A stretch of 64,000 bases of DNA from CANMIH01 sp049116335 (GTDB lineage Bacteria > Pseudomonadota > Alphaproteobacteria > Rhodobacterales > Rhodobacteraceae): contig JAGDYZ010000008.1 of NCBI GenBank assembly GCA_049116335.1, forward strand, positions 186,001 through 250,000, written 5' to 3'. Positions 25,499 through 34,584 of this stretch are shown piece after piece; within the stretch, counting starts at the first letter, position 1, and every line of letters begins with the position of its first letter. Under the pieces are notes generated by a model. It ran no database searches, was not told where the DNA came from, and was given only the letters and a program-made list of their open reading frames with translations. The position numbers were made by a program, and so were the translations under genes.

Positions 25499-26589
25499 AG
25501 CTTCACTATTACTTTGCACGCCGGTTCCTCTGGATCTTCCTGTCGTTGATGGCGATGTTTGCGCTGTTTCAGGGGTTGTTGGATCTGATCGATGAGATGC
25601 GCCGAGTTGGACCAGAGGTCGGCTTCACATCCGTTTTGAGATTGGTTGGTCTCAAACTGCCGGAAGGGATGTATCAGATCCTTCCGCTTGTGATGATCCT
25701 GGCCACTATTGCCCTGTTCATCGGCTTGGCCCGTTCATCCGAGCTTGTAGTTGTGCGCGCTTCTGGCCGGTCTGGTCTGGCGGTGCTGATGGCACCAGTC
25801 GTGGTCAGCTTGCTAATCGGTGTATTGGTTGTGACCATGATGAACCCCATCGTGGCCGCGACCTCCAAACGCTATTCCGAAGTGCGCGAAACGCTGCTGA
25901 ACGGGTCCCGGTCCAGCCTGTCGATTGGACCAGAGGGGCTCTGGCTCAGACAAGGCGATCCCCGTGGACAATCTGTGATCCACGCGGAACGGGCCAGCCC
26001 CGACGCCACAACACTCTATGACGTTTCAATCGTCTCTTACGCTCCGAATGGGGGGCCGGTGGCCCGGTTCTCTGCAGAGCGCGCGACGCTTGGCGAGGGC
26101 GCTTGGACACTAAAAGCCGTGAAATCTTGGCCGCTAAGCCCCGGATTGAACTCCGAAGATGGCGCACGTCGTCATGATACCTATACCCTGCCCTCGACGC
26201 TCACCCGCGACAGTATTCGAGATCGGTTTGGCAAAACCTCAACTATCCAGATCTGGGACCTTCCGGGGTTCATTGCTGATCTGGAACAGGCTGGTTTTTC
26301 AGCTCGCCGCCATATCGTGTGGTTTCAAATGGAGCTTGCCCGCCCTTTGTTTCTGATTGCAATGGTGCTTGTCGGCGCGGCCTTCACCATGCGCCCGGCG
26401 CGTTTGGGCCGCACCGGTATGGCTGTTCTCTCCGCCGTTCTTCTGGGGTTTGGCCTCTACTATGTGCGTAATTTCGCTCAAATTCTTGGGGAAAGCGGCC
26501 AGCTTTCGCCCATCATGGCTGCCTGGATTCCACCTGTCGCTGCGGTATTGCTTGCATTGGGATTGATCCTGCATATGGAGGACGGATGA
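25495..26589 (+). CDS. lptG: LPS export ABC transporter permease LptG
   Basis: Partner permease of LptF, 364 residues, with the same build: membrane helices near residues 10-32, 58-78 and 98-118, a periplasmic domain, then helices at about 275-295, 305-325 and 335-358. Features include FARRFLWIFLSLMAMFALFQ and VGLKLPEGMYQILPLVMILA; the coupling region is followed by RASGRSGLAVLMAP. It overlaps lptF by four bases and lptD by four. The lptB ATPase gene is not in the window. Confidence 0.95.
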   Translation: MKLHYYFARRFLWIFLSLMAMFALFQGLLDLIDEMRRVGPEVGFTSVLRLVGLKLPEGMYQILPLVMILATIALFIGLARSSELVVVRASGRSGLAVLMAPVVVSLLIGVLVVTMMNPIVAATSKRYSEVRETLLNGSRSSLSIGPEGLWLRQGDPRGQSVIHAERASPDATTLYDVSIVSYAPNGGPVARFSAERATLGEGAWTLKAVKSWPLSPGLNSEDGARRHDTYTLPSTLTRDSIRDRFGKTSTIQIWDLPGFIADLEQAGFSARRHIVWFQMELARPLFLIAMVLVGAAFTMRPARLGRTGMAVLSAVLLGFGLYYVRNFAQILGESGQLSPIMAAWIPPVAAVLLALGLILHMEDG

Positions 26590-28745
26590 TGCGTCTGACC
26601 CTTTCCGCCCTCGCGCTCAGCGCAGCTCTGGCTTTCCCTGCTTTGGCACAGGAAACTGAGGCTCCGGCCCTGCCTGCAATGCTTGTGGCAGACCGTGTGT
26701 TTGTGGATGGCAATGACCGCCTGATCGCCACGGGGCATGTCGAGGCCCTACAAGGATCAACCCGCCTGGTCGCCGAACGTATTGTCTATGACCAATCCAC
26801 GGGCACCTTGTCTATCGAAGGTCCGATCCGTGTGACCGAAAATGGCACCGAGGTGATCATCACCGCAGATCAGGCCGAGCTGGATCAGGGGTTGCAGAAT
26901 GGACTGATGATGGGCGCAAGGATGGTGCTCGATCAGCAGCTGCAATTAGCCTCTGTTCAGGCGCACCGGGTCAATGGCCGATATACTCAGCTGAGCAAAG
27001 TGGCTGTGACCTCCTGTCAGGTTTGTGGTGCCAACCAAACCCCACTTTGGCAGATCCGTGCCTCCCGTGTCATTCATGATCAGGAAGGCCAGCAACTCTA
27101 TTTCGATCATGCTCAGCTTCGCGTGCTGGACATTCCCATCGCCTATCTGCCGCGCCTACGCCTGCCTGATCCCACATTGAAACGTGCGCGCGGCGTTCTG
27201 ACCCCGTCGGTGCACAGCTCAACCCTGTTGGGCTTTGGTCTCAAAGTTCCCTATTTCATTCCCTTTGGCGATCACCAGGATCTGACCCTGACACCGTTTC
27301 TGGCCACGAACAGCCGGTCACTCGAATTCCGCTATCGCCGTGCTTTTCATACCGGCGAAATCGAAGTGAATGGCGCCGTCAGCCGCGATGAAATCCAAAG
27401 GGACAAAACTCGTGGGTATCTACATGCGGTTGGCGGATTTGATATCCCAAGTGATTTCCGTCTGAACTTTGATCTCAAAACCACAACGGATGACACCTAC
27501 CTCGATGACTATAACATCGATGAGGCAGACCGCTTGGCGAGCACGCTGCTTGTGTCCCGCGTTCGAACCAATGAACGTATCTCGATGGATTTGCGGCACT
27601 TCCGCTCGCTCCGCTCGGATGAAGACAATGAGACCCAGCCCTCAATCCTCGCGGGGGCACGATATGAACGACGCTTTGCCTTTTCTGGCCTTGCGGGCGA
27701 GTTTGAATTCAAAGGCGAAACGCAGGCGATCTACCGTGTATCGACACTTGATGTCGACGGGTCCGACACGGATAGCGATATCGACGGCCGCGATCTGTCC
27801 CGCGCCAACGCGGAACTGAGCTGGAGCAACCGCTGGACCCTGCCCTTAGGCCTGCGCGCAGGGGTTTCGACACATCTTTGGCTGGATCACTTTAACATAG
27901 CGCAAGACAGCACAGCGCCATCGACTGTCAGCAGCCTGACACCGGGTGTCGCGGTCGAACTGCGCTGGCCCTTTGCCGGATCATTTGGCGGATCAGGCCG
28001 CACTCTGATTGAACCCATTGTGCAATATGGCTGGGTTGGTGGCGAGCGCGCGCAAAATCCCAATGAAGAGAGCACACGCGTTGACTTTGACGAAGGCAAC
28101 CTGCTGTCGCTGACACGGTTCCCCGGCCCAGACCGGCGCGGACACGGACAACAGCTCGCTGCAGGTCTGCGTTGGCGCCACATTGGCACTGATGGCTGGG
28201 CCTCATCCCTGACCCTCGGGCGCGTCTGGCATGAAACTGCCGACCCCGCGTTTTCCCTGTCATCAGGCTTGCAGAACACCACCTCGGACTGGCTTGTCTC
28301 CGGGGGCCTGAGCGCGCCTTTTGGTCTGAGCCTTCAGGCGCGCGGCCTCTTTGGTGGGTCTGGCGCCTCCAAAGCCGAGGCCCGCGCAACCTGGTCCAAT
28401 GCACGGCTGGATCTGGGCGCATCTTATCTTCTACAGTTGCAGGATCCCGCCGAAGATCGCACCCAAACACAATCCGAATGGAGCCTCGACGGCAGCTATC
28501 GTATGACGGATCACTGGACCAGCTCCAGCCTCGCACGTTATGACATTGCCGATCAGCGGCTTGACCGGCTTGGGTTGGGCCTGCAATACCAAAACGAATG
28601 TGTTCAGGTAGAGTTCAAAGCGACGCGCAAATATGCGTCCTCGACCCTGCTTGAACCCTCGACCGATTTCAATCTGACCGTCGCGCTGAAAGGGTTCAGC
28701 ACCGGCGGCAGTGCCAAGGAGTATCGACGCACATGCGGCAGTTGA
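26586..28745 (+). CDS. lptD: LPS assembly outer-membrane protein LptD
   Basis: Outer-membrane translocon for LPS, 719 residues. A signal peptide ends near AFPALAQ. The N-terminal OstA-type beta-jellyroll follows (about residues 30-150, with GRYTQLSKVAVTSCQVCG near 145), then a large C-terminal beta-barrel. Two N-terminal cysteines lie close together (SCQVC, about residues 140-143), and another pair is near the C-terminus (ECVQ and RRTCGS), which fits the disulfide-linked maturation known for LptD. It overlaps lptG by 4 bases and surA by 13. Confidence 0.95.
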   Translation: MMRLTLSALALSAALAFPALAQETEAPALPAMLVADRVFVDGNDRLIATGHVEALQGSTRLVAERIVYDQSTGTLSIEGPIRVTENGTEVIITADQAELDQGLQNGLMMGARMVLDQQLQLASVQAHRVNGRYTQLSKVAVTSCQVCGANQTPLWQIRASRVIHDQEGQQLYFDHAQLRVLDIPIAYLPRLRLPDPTLKRARGVLTPSVHSSTLLGFGLKVPYFIPFGDHQDLTLTPFLATNSRSLEFRYRRAFHTGEIEVNGAVSRDEIQRDKTRGYLHAVGGFDIPSDFRLNFDLKTTTDDTYLDDYNIDEADRLASTLLVSRVRTNERISMDLRHFRSLRSDEDNETQPSILAGARYERRFAFSGLAGEFEFKGETQAIYRVSTLDVDGSDTDSDIDGRDLSRANAELSWSNRWTLPLGLRAGVSTHLWLDHFNIAQDSTAPSTVSSLTPGVAVELRWPFAGSFGGSGRTLIEPIVQYGWVGGERAQNPNEESTRVDFDEGNLLSLTRFPGPDRRGHGQQLAAGLRWRHIGTDGWASSLTLGRVWHETADPAFSLSSGLQNTTSDWLVSGGLSAPFGLSLQARGLFGGSGASKAEARATWSNARLDLGASYLLQLQDPAEDRTQTQSEWSLDGSYRMTDHWTSSSLARYDIADQRLDRLGLGLQYQNECVQVEFKATRKYASSTLLEPSTDFNLTVALKGFSTGGSAKEYRRTCGS

Positions 28746-29959
28746 CACGTTATTTTTCACCTCTGGCCACCGCGCTGATCTTGGGTCTTTCCCCTATGGG
28801 CGCGCAGGCACAGGGGCTTTTTTCGCCCGTGATTGTTGTCGATGAGCAGGTGATCACCGGATACGAGCTACAGCAACGCATTGAAATGATGAAGGTTGTT
28901 GGTGCTCCCGGAGATCCCGAGCGATTGGCGCGGGAACAGTTGATCAATGACCGTCTGCAACTTCAGGCCGCACGTGACGCCGGGATTGTGGTGAGCGAGC
29001 AGGAGATTGCCGACGGCATGTCCGAATTCGCCGGTCGTGCGGGATTGGACACTGAACAATTCATCAAAGCCATTGGCCAACGCGGCGTGGCCGCCGAGAC
29101 CTTCCGGGATTTTGTCCATGCCGGTGTCGCCTGGCGTCAGCTCGTCGGTCAACGTTTTGCAAGCCGGACCTCCGTTTCTGAGGCCGAAGTCGACCGGGCG
29201 CTTTCGGCGCAGGGCGGCGGCAGTTCTGTGCGCGTGCTGATGTCCGAAATCATCATTCCGATGCCTCCCGGGCAGGAAAAAGCTGTTCAGGACCGTGCCA
29301 AGCGCATCGCTACGCTGGAGACCACCGGTGCCTTTTCGGCAGAAGCCCGCAGACATTCCGCCACCGCAACACGCGGGAACGGTGGACGGTTGCCGTGGCG
29401 CGATATGGAAGAATTCCCTCCGGGGTTGCGCCCCATTATCCTGGGGCTGAAACCCGGTGAAGTCACCGATCCGTTGCCACTTGATGGCGCGGTCGCTCTG
29501 TTCCAACTGCGCGACATTGAAGAAACCGGGTACAAAGCGCCCGAAGTCGCTGCTGTGGACTATGCCGCCTATTACATGCTAGGTGGCCGGTCGCCTGAAA
29601 CTCTGGCCAAGGCCCGCGTGCTGAAGTCCAAAGTCGACCGCTGTGATGATCTTTACGGCATTGCCAAAGGGCAGCCTGCTGAGGTTCTCGATCGAGGCAC
29701 CCTGCCTCCGGCCGATATCCCGACAGATATCGCCCACGAGCTGTCCAAGCTTGATCCCGGTGAGGTGTCAACCGCGCTGACCCGCGCCGGGGGACAGACA
29801 CTTGTGTTTCTGATGCTCTGCGGCCGGACCAACCAGATCTCAGAAGATGCCCCGGATCGGGACCAGATCACGCTGGGTCTGCGCAATCAACGGATCACCT
29901 CGCAGGCCGAAGGGTATCTGGCTCAGCTGCGCGCTGACGCCCGCATCATCGAGAAGTAA
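28733..29959 (+). CDS. surA: SurA-type periplasmic chaperone / peptidylprolyl isomerase
   Basis: Periplasmic chaperone for outer-membrane proteins, 408 residues. Signal peptide with cleavage near MGAQAQG. The N-terminal SurA chaperone region contains VVDEQVITGYELQQRIEMM and RLAREQLINDRLQLQAAR. A parvulin-like (PPIC) domain lies at about residues 165-265, with SVRVLMSEIIIP, GRLPWRDMEEFPPGLRPIIL and KPGEVTDPLPL. Only one parvulin domain is clear; E. coli SurA has two. Its place after lptD suits a role in folding the LptD barrel. Confidence 0.92.
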   Translation: MRQLTRYFSPLATALILGLSPMGAQAQGLFSPVIVVDEQVITGYELQQRIEMMKVVGAPGDPERLAREQLINDRLQLQAARDAGIVVSEQEIADGMSEFAGRAGLDTEQFIKAIGQRGVAAETFRDFVHAGVAWRQLVGQRFASRTSVSEAEVDRALSAQGGGSSVRVLMSEIIIPMPPGQEKAVQDRAKRIATLETTGAFSAEARRHSATATRGNGGRLPWRDMEEFPPGLRPIILGLKPGEVTDPLPLDGAVALFQLRDIEETGYKAPEVAAVDYAAYYMLGGRSPETLAKARVLKSKVDRCDDLYGIAKGQPAEVLDRGTLPPADIPTDIAHELSKLDPGEVSTALTRAGGQTLVFLMLCGRTNQISEDAPDRDQITLGLRNQRITSQAEGYLAQLRADARIIEK

Positions 29960-30937
29960 ATGACCGCGACACAAACGCCCCCGCCGATTGCCCTGACCTG
30001 TGGCGAACCGGCGGGGATTGGGCCGGAACTGGCCGAAACGGCCTGGCGTCTTACCGGCGCACAGGCCCCATTTTTCTGGATTGGCGATCCGGCACATCTG
30101 CCCGGCACCGCCCCCCATGCCCTCATCTCAGATCCGTCTGAAGTGGCCCAGGTGAACGCGCAGGCCATGCCGGTGTTGCCGCTTGCGTTTGACGGCCCGC
30201 GCATCTGTGGCACGGCCCAGCCCGCCCATGCCAAAGGTGTCATCCAATCCATTGAAACCGCAGTAGATCTGGTCAAACAGGGCAAGGCCTCTTCGGTCTG
30301 CACTCTGCCGATCCACAAACAGGCCTTGGCCGAAGGCGCGGGCTTTGCCTATCCCGGTCACACCGAATTTCTCGCCTATCTTGGCGGGGTGGATGAGGTG
30401 GTGATGATGCTGGCCTCGGATCAGCTGCGCGTGGTGCCGGTCACCATCCATATCGCGGTCGCAGATGTGCCAGCGGCCTTGACGCCCGCGCTTTTGGAAA
30501 AACGCATTCGGATCACCCATACGGCACTCACCACACAGTTCGGTCTTGAACGCCCCCGCATTGCTGTGGCGGGCCTGAACCCCCACGCCGGGGAAGGTGG
30601 CCGCATGGGCCTTGAAGACATGCAGGTGATTGCGCCTGTGCTGGACAAACTCCGCGCGGACGGCATGGAGATCACAGGCCCCCTGCCCGCCGACACCATG
30701 TTCCACGCCCGCGCCCGCAAGGGGTATGACGTGGCGATCTGCATGTATCACGATCAAGCGCTGATCCCGATCAAGACGCTGGATTTCGACCGAGGGGTGA
30801 ACGTGACCCTGGGCCTGCCCTTCATCCGAACCTCCCCGGATCACGGAACCGCCTTTGATATCGCAGGCCAAGGCATAGCCAACCCCACCTCAACCATCGA
30901 AGCGCTAAAACTGGCCGCAAAACTGTCGCGAAGCTAA
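29960..30937 (+). CDS. pdxA: 4-hydroxythreonine-4-phosphate dehydrogenase
   Basis: NAD-dependent enzyme of pyridoxal 5'-phosphate synthesis (DXP-dependent route), 325 residues. The N-terminus is TPPPIALTCGEPAGIGPELA. Metal-binding and substrate residues are in FAYPGHTEFLAYLGG, AGLNPHAGEGGRMGLED, ARARKGYDVAICMYHDQALI and FIRTSPDHGTAFDIAG. The ATG follows the surA stop without a single base between. In most relatives rsmA follows directly; here an insert intervenes. Confidence 0.95.
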   Translation: MTATQTPPPIALTCGEPAGIGPELAETAWRLTGAQAPFFWIGDPAHLPGTAPHALISDPSEVAQVNAQAMPVLPLAFDGPRICGTAQPAHAKGVIQSIETAVDLVKQGKASSVCTLPIHKQALAEGAGFAYPGHTEFLAYLGGVDEVVMMLASDQLRVVPVTIHIAVADVPAALTPALLEKRIRITHTALTTQFGLERPRIAVAGLNPHAGEGGRMGLEDMQVIAPVLDKLRADGMEITGPLPADTMFHARARKGYDVAICMYHDQALIPIKTLDFDRGVNVTLGLPFIRTSPDHGTAFDIAGQGIANPTSTIEALKLAAKLSRS

Positions 30938-31185
30938 GGCCGAAATTGGCCCGCTATACCTCCCGGCAAGGAACAGATCTTTGCCGACATCCACAGAAAG
31001 TTCGGTGATAGTCTGATCTAAGCCCATTGTTGACGAATGCTGCAGGGTGCAACTAAAACCGCTTTCGCTCCTTAGGAATAGATGCACAAATTCTAGCGGG
31101 GCTTTGCTAATTGGTTTTGATACATCAGTGTTTGGCAGGTCTGACTTGTCTCCGTGAACACTTCAAAAGCCAGAACGACCCAAGT

Positions 31186-32490
31186 ATGATTCAGAACATA
31201 ACCGCTTTTTGCTACGCAACTTTCTTTGTTTTGGCGTTGGCCAGCCCTTTCATGCCTGTATTCCTTATCTGGAGACTGGCAGGCGTTTCCGCCCTCGCAT
31301 ATGCAGCGGGGAAGCTCATAGCAGGGCCTGTGCATTGGTCTGACCAGAACGTCGGCCACTTCATTGGCACAGTGATGCTTGTTCTTTTTGGCTGCGCCAT
31401 CGCCCTCGCGATCATTATACGGTTTGTAATTTCGGCAGCACGAAAAACCTTGAACACTGGCACGATGATAGGCCCCAAAAATCACTTCATGATTTACTTC
31501 GATACTGCTGCCTTGATCGCAGTTGGCTGCTATGCGGGTTTGCTGCTGGCGATCACTCTGGCTTTTGTGCTTTCTGGGGCAGCCATTGGCATGAACCTCG
31601 ATTTCAGCGTAGCCATTTTGGCGTCTGTCGTTGCCGCCAGTGTTTTCGCTTTATCAAGGAAAAAGGTAGCGATCATGATTGTTTCCCTCTTCGCTACTTT
31701 GGCGGTGTCGGCATTCACAGGATCAAGGCAAACCGATCAAATTCTCGAAACCGCCAAAGCTTTCGCAGATGGTCGGGCTTGGTGCTTAACAACTTGGGGC
31801 GGATCAGGTCCAATCTCAGAAGTTAGGCAGCTCGGTTTTTTTGCTTTACCAAAGGGCGGTTCATACCCGCATCTAGGGCTGCTGATCCGCGAGGAAGGCG
31901 AAACGGTGCTGGCTTCTCACTGGTCGATACGACAGCAGGCGTTTGATGAAGGGATCAATGCAAGCGGGGGCGTTCCTGCCTGCCACCCTGTTGAAAGTTT
32001 TGCTGAAGCTCTCGAAAACGGGGATGTCGAGAACGATATCTATGGCGTTGGCTCAGAGGTGTATTCCATCAGGCGAGAGCTTGAGCCGCGCGCTTTCACT
32101 GATCGGGTATCTATTCGTAGCAATCAACTGACTGGACCAAGCAACGCCGATCCTGGAATTACTGAAAGGGTGGAGTTGGTCTACAATCCACGCGAACCAC
32201 ATGTGCCTGACGACGCCGTATCGCTCACTATGATGCCAGACCCTGACGAGTTGGATGCTGACGCCCTAATTGGGCGAAATCGGCTCATCGTTGCGGGTAT
32301 TGATGAAATGACGCAGCAAGATTTATTCTTGTATTGCCTGCACGGCCCTCATGCCAACCACATGTGCCGTGCTCAGGTCTATGACGGATCATTGGGATAC
32401 AATTTCTACCTTCCTTTGGATCAAATCGACCAATGGCGCGAGGCCGCAGAACATGTGAAGGCTTTATTTGAATCGCTACAAGTAAGGTAA
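31186..32490 (+). CDS. Unrecognised multi-spanning membrane protein
   Basis: I do not recognise this 434-residue protein. From the ATG at 31186 (MIQNITAFCYATFFVLALAS) it has about six hydrophobic segments in the first 200 residues, then a soluble C-terminal domain of about 230 residues with several cysteines and motifs such as WCLTTWGGSGPISEVRQLG and QDLFLYCLHGPHANHMCRAQ. An in-frame TTG at 31111 is a weaker start. A possible promoter (TTGACG at 31030, TAAAAC at 31054) lies upstream. G+C is somewhat lower than in pdxA: 29, 34 and 32 of 60 bases in three rows against 37 and 33. It splits the usual pdxA-rsmA pair, so it may be acquired. Confidence 0.72.
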   Translation: MIQNITAFCYATFFVLALASPFMPVFLIWRLAGVSALAYAAGKLIAGPVHWSDQNVGHFIGTVMLVLFGCAIALAIIIRFVISAARKTLNTGTMIGPKNHFMIYFDTAALIAVGCYAGLLLAITLAFVLSGAAIGMNLDFSVAILASVVAASVFALSRKKVAIMIVSLFATLAVSAFTGSRQTDQILETAKAFADGRAWCLTTWGGSGPISEVRQLGFFALPKGGSYPHLGLLIREEGETVLASHWSIRQQAFDEGINASGGVPACHPVESFAEALENGDVENDIYGVGSEVYSIRRELEPRAFTDRVSIRSNQLTGPSNADPGITERVELVYNPREPHVPDDAVSLTMMPDPDELDADALIGRNRLIVAGIDEMTQQDLFLYCLHGPHANHMCRAQVYDGSLGYNFYLPLDQIDQWREAAEHVKALFESLQVR

Positions 32491-32504
32491 CATTAAGGGG
32501 TAGC

Positions 32505-32614
32505 GTGTGGGAAACACTACAATCGAGACCATGAAAGCGGACCTTCCATTTGTTACGAAAGGTCCGCTTAGCCGACGCCTGGGGGGCTGGACCTGTAGTG
32601 CTAGCTTCCCACAC
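32505..32614. repeat. Nested imperfect palindrome between the membrane-protein gene and rsmA
   Basis: Outer arms GTGTGGGAA (32505-32513) and TTCCCACAC (32606-32614) enclose a second pair CACTAC (32515-32520) / GTAGTG (32595-32600). In the middle is a perfect 11-base hairpin AAGCGGACCTT (32535-32545) / AAGGTCCGCTT (32559-32569). The whole 110 bases can fold as one long branched stem. It begins 14 bases after the stop. It could be a transcription end, a structured RNA or a small mobile palindrome. Confidence 0.7.
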
Positions 32615-32695
32615 ATAAGTCTCCCTGCGTGATCTGCGCGCTCCCGCATCCCACTGCCTCTGTCCCTCTCGGGCAATAGCGCTTAAAACGCCCGT

Positions 32696-33538
32696 ATGAG
32701 CCAGATTGATTCCCTTCCGCCCCTTCGCGACGTTATCGAGACCCACGAGCTTGTGGCTCGCAAAGCTTTGGGACAGAACTTTCTGCTTGATCTCAATCTG
32801 ACCTCGCGCATCGCCCGTATTGCCGGTGATCTGTCAAACACCGATGTGCTTGAGGTGGGCCCCGGTCCCGGAGGTCTCACCCGGGGGCTTTTGGCCGAAG
32901 GCGCGCGCCGTGTTTTGGCGATTGAGAAAGACCACCGCTGTCTGCCCGCTCTGGCCCAGATCTCGGACCTGTATGACGGCCGGTTGCAGGTGATTGAAGG
33001 CGATGCGCTTGAGGTGAACCCGCTTGAACACCTGACGCCGCCCATCGCGATCTGTGCCAATCTGCCCTACAACGTCGGTACCGAGCTGCTGATCCGCTGG
33101 CTGACGCCCAAAGAATGGCCGCCAGTCTGGAACTCACTGACTTTGATGTTTCAGAAGGAAGTGGCGGAACGCATCACGGCGCAGCCCGGCTCAAAAACCT
33201 ATGGGCGTCTGGCAATCCTGTCGCAGTGGCGCACCGATGCCCGCATCGCCCTGACCCTGCCGCCCGAGGCCTTCTCACCGCCGCCCAAGGTGCATTCCGC
33301 CGTGGTGCATCTCACCGCCCTGCCAGAGCCGCGTTATCCCGCCGATGCCAAGGTTCTGGAACGAGTGGTCGCCAAGGCCTTTAACCAGCGACGCAAGATG
33401 CTGCGGGCTGCGCTGAAGGGGTTGGCGCCGGATGTAGAGGATCGGTTGATCGCCGCAGGCATCAAACCAACTGAACGGGCTGAGCAGGTCTCGCTTGAGG
33501 CCTTCTGCGCGCTGGCCCGTCAGTTCGAGAAAACCTGA
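32696..33538 (+). CDS. rsmA: 16S rRNA (adenine(1518)-N6/adenine(1519)-N6)-dimethyltransferase
   Basis: KsgA-type methyltransferase, 280 residues, which dimethylates two adenines at the 3' end of 16S rRNA late in 30S assembly. SAM-binding motif I is VLEVGPGPGGLTRGLLAEGA, and the catalytic motif IV is CANLPYNVGTELLIRW. The N-terminal KALGQNFLLDLNLTSRIARI and the C-terminal FNQRRKMLRAALKGLA are diagnostic. It normally belongs to the lptD-surA-pdxA operon but stands about 1.75 kb away here. Confidence 0.95.
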   Translation: MSQIDSLPPLRDVIETHELVARKALGQNFLLDLNLTSRIARIAGDLSNTDVLEVGPGPGGLTRGLLAEGARRVLAIEKDHRCLPALAQISDLYDGRLQVIEGDALEVNPLEHLTPPIAICANLPYNVGTELLIRWLTPKEWPPVWNSLTLMFQKEVAERITAQPGSKTYGRLAILSQWRTDARIALTLPPEAFSPPPKVHSAVVHLTALPEPRYPADAKVLERVVAKAFNQRRKMLRAALKGLAPDVEDRLIAAGIKPTERAEQVSLEAFCALARQFEKT

Positions 33539-33581
33539 TCGGGCTGCGCCCGGATTGGACCGGGCGCCATTGCGCAGGGAC

Positions 33582-34490
33582 CTAGCGCAAGAGGTTGCTC
33601 CGAATTGCCGCAACCTCGGCATCCGAGATTTTGAGCACATCACGGCGATAGGCCTCAAAAGATCCATATTGGTCTTTGACCGCCTGAAGCGCGGCCTGCA
33701 TCTGTTCCGGGTGCGCGCCAAAAGCGGGCCGCAGGGATTTGGGTCCATGCCCCACCAGTTTTTCCAACTCACCAAAGGTGAAAAGATTGGTGGTCAGGTA
33801 ATCTCTCAAGGCATCTTCTTCTGAATACCCCAGCACCAGCAATGTCACCGCCGCGAGGTACCCCGTCCGGTCTTTGCCCCCCGCACAGTGGAAGAGGACC
33901 GGATAGCTGCTGTCATCCGCCAGGATGTGCAGGAAGCGCGACACTTGTGTGCTGAAATCGGTTCCAAAATCGCGATAGCGGTCTATGCGGATAGCAGCGA
34001 GGTCGACGTCATGATCGGACAACAGCTGATCAATTTCGTGGAATTTTCCCTCAAACCAAAGCGGCCGGATCCGCTCGGCAACCTCAACCGGCATGATCTT
34101 GGCGATATCTGCAGGATCGGATCCAATTGGGAGATTGACGTTGAAATCGACCCCCTGCAGCGGTTTGTTGGGATGCGTTGCAAGCTCATCTGGCGCGCGC
34201 AGGTCGATGATCGTCTCAATGCCCTTCGCTTCGAGATATGATTGGTCCGCCGGGGTCAGGGCATCCAACTGATCTGAGCGAAAGAGCATCCCGGGCTTGA
34301 TGCCCTGATCCGGGGTCACAAGCTCGCGGAAATTGCTCAAGGCTCCTACGGGATGAGACAGGTCTATCTGGTTACAAGCCGCGGGCATATCGATATCCAG
34401 CTGGGTCGCGCAGGCCGCCTCCTGTGCAGTGGCGGTCAGGGGAGCGAGGCACAACAGCCCCACAGCGATATAGGTGTTCGTCATTTGCAT
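33582..34490 (-). CDS. Secreted tyrosine-specific protein phosphatase
   Basis: Periplasmic or secreted protein of 302 residues with a signal peptide (cleavage near TATAQEA). The catalytic loop HCAGGKDRTG is the CX5R motif of protein tyrosine phosphatases (atypical, MptpB/PTPLP-like type). Upstream are FRSDQLDALTPADQSYLEAK and TIIDLRAPDELATHP, typical of that family, and FGTDFSTQVSRFLHIL before the loop. GGAGG precedes the ATG at 34490; ATG 34484 is an alternative. The gene is divergent from the LysR regulator, its likely controller. Substrate unknown; phosphotyrosine or phosphoinositide are both possible. Confidence 0.9.
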   Translation of the reverse strand: MQMTNTYIAVGLLCLAPLTATAQEAACATQLDIDMPAACNQIDLSHPVGALSNFRELVTPDQGIKPGMLFRSDQLDALTPADQSYLEAKGIETIIDLRAPDELATHPNKPLQGVDFNVNLPIGSDPADIAKIMPVEVAERIRPLWFEGKFHEIDQLLSDHDVDLAAIRIDRYRDFGTDFSTQVSRFLHILADDSSYPVLFHCAGGKDRTGYLAAVTLLVLGYSEEDALRDYLTTNLFTFGELEKLVGHGPKSLRPAFGAHPEQMQAALQAVKDQYGSFEAYRRDVLKISDAEVAAIRSNLLR

Positions 34491-34553
34491 ATTGCCTCCG
34501 AAACGATGGTGTCACGCTGCGTATCCACCGAAAATTTGGGTACAGAAAGTTGG

Positions 34554-34578
34554 TCTCTATCTGATTTTCTGATAGAGA
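34554..34578. promoter_or_regulatory. Probable LysR operator
   Basis: Perfect 8-base inverted repeat TCTCTATC / GATAGAGA around a 9-base centre in the 94-base space between the phosphatase and the LysR gene, ending 6 bases before the LysR ATG. LysR regulators commonly bind such dyads (T-N11-A type) to repress themselves and activate the divergent gene. Confidence 0.55.
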
Positions 34579-34584
34579 TGAGCC

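Noticed and set aside
32505..32614. Integron attC site
   Set aside because: The nested palindrome lacks recognisable RYYYAAC/GTTRRRY core ends, and there is no integrase or cassette array nearby.
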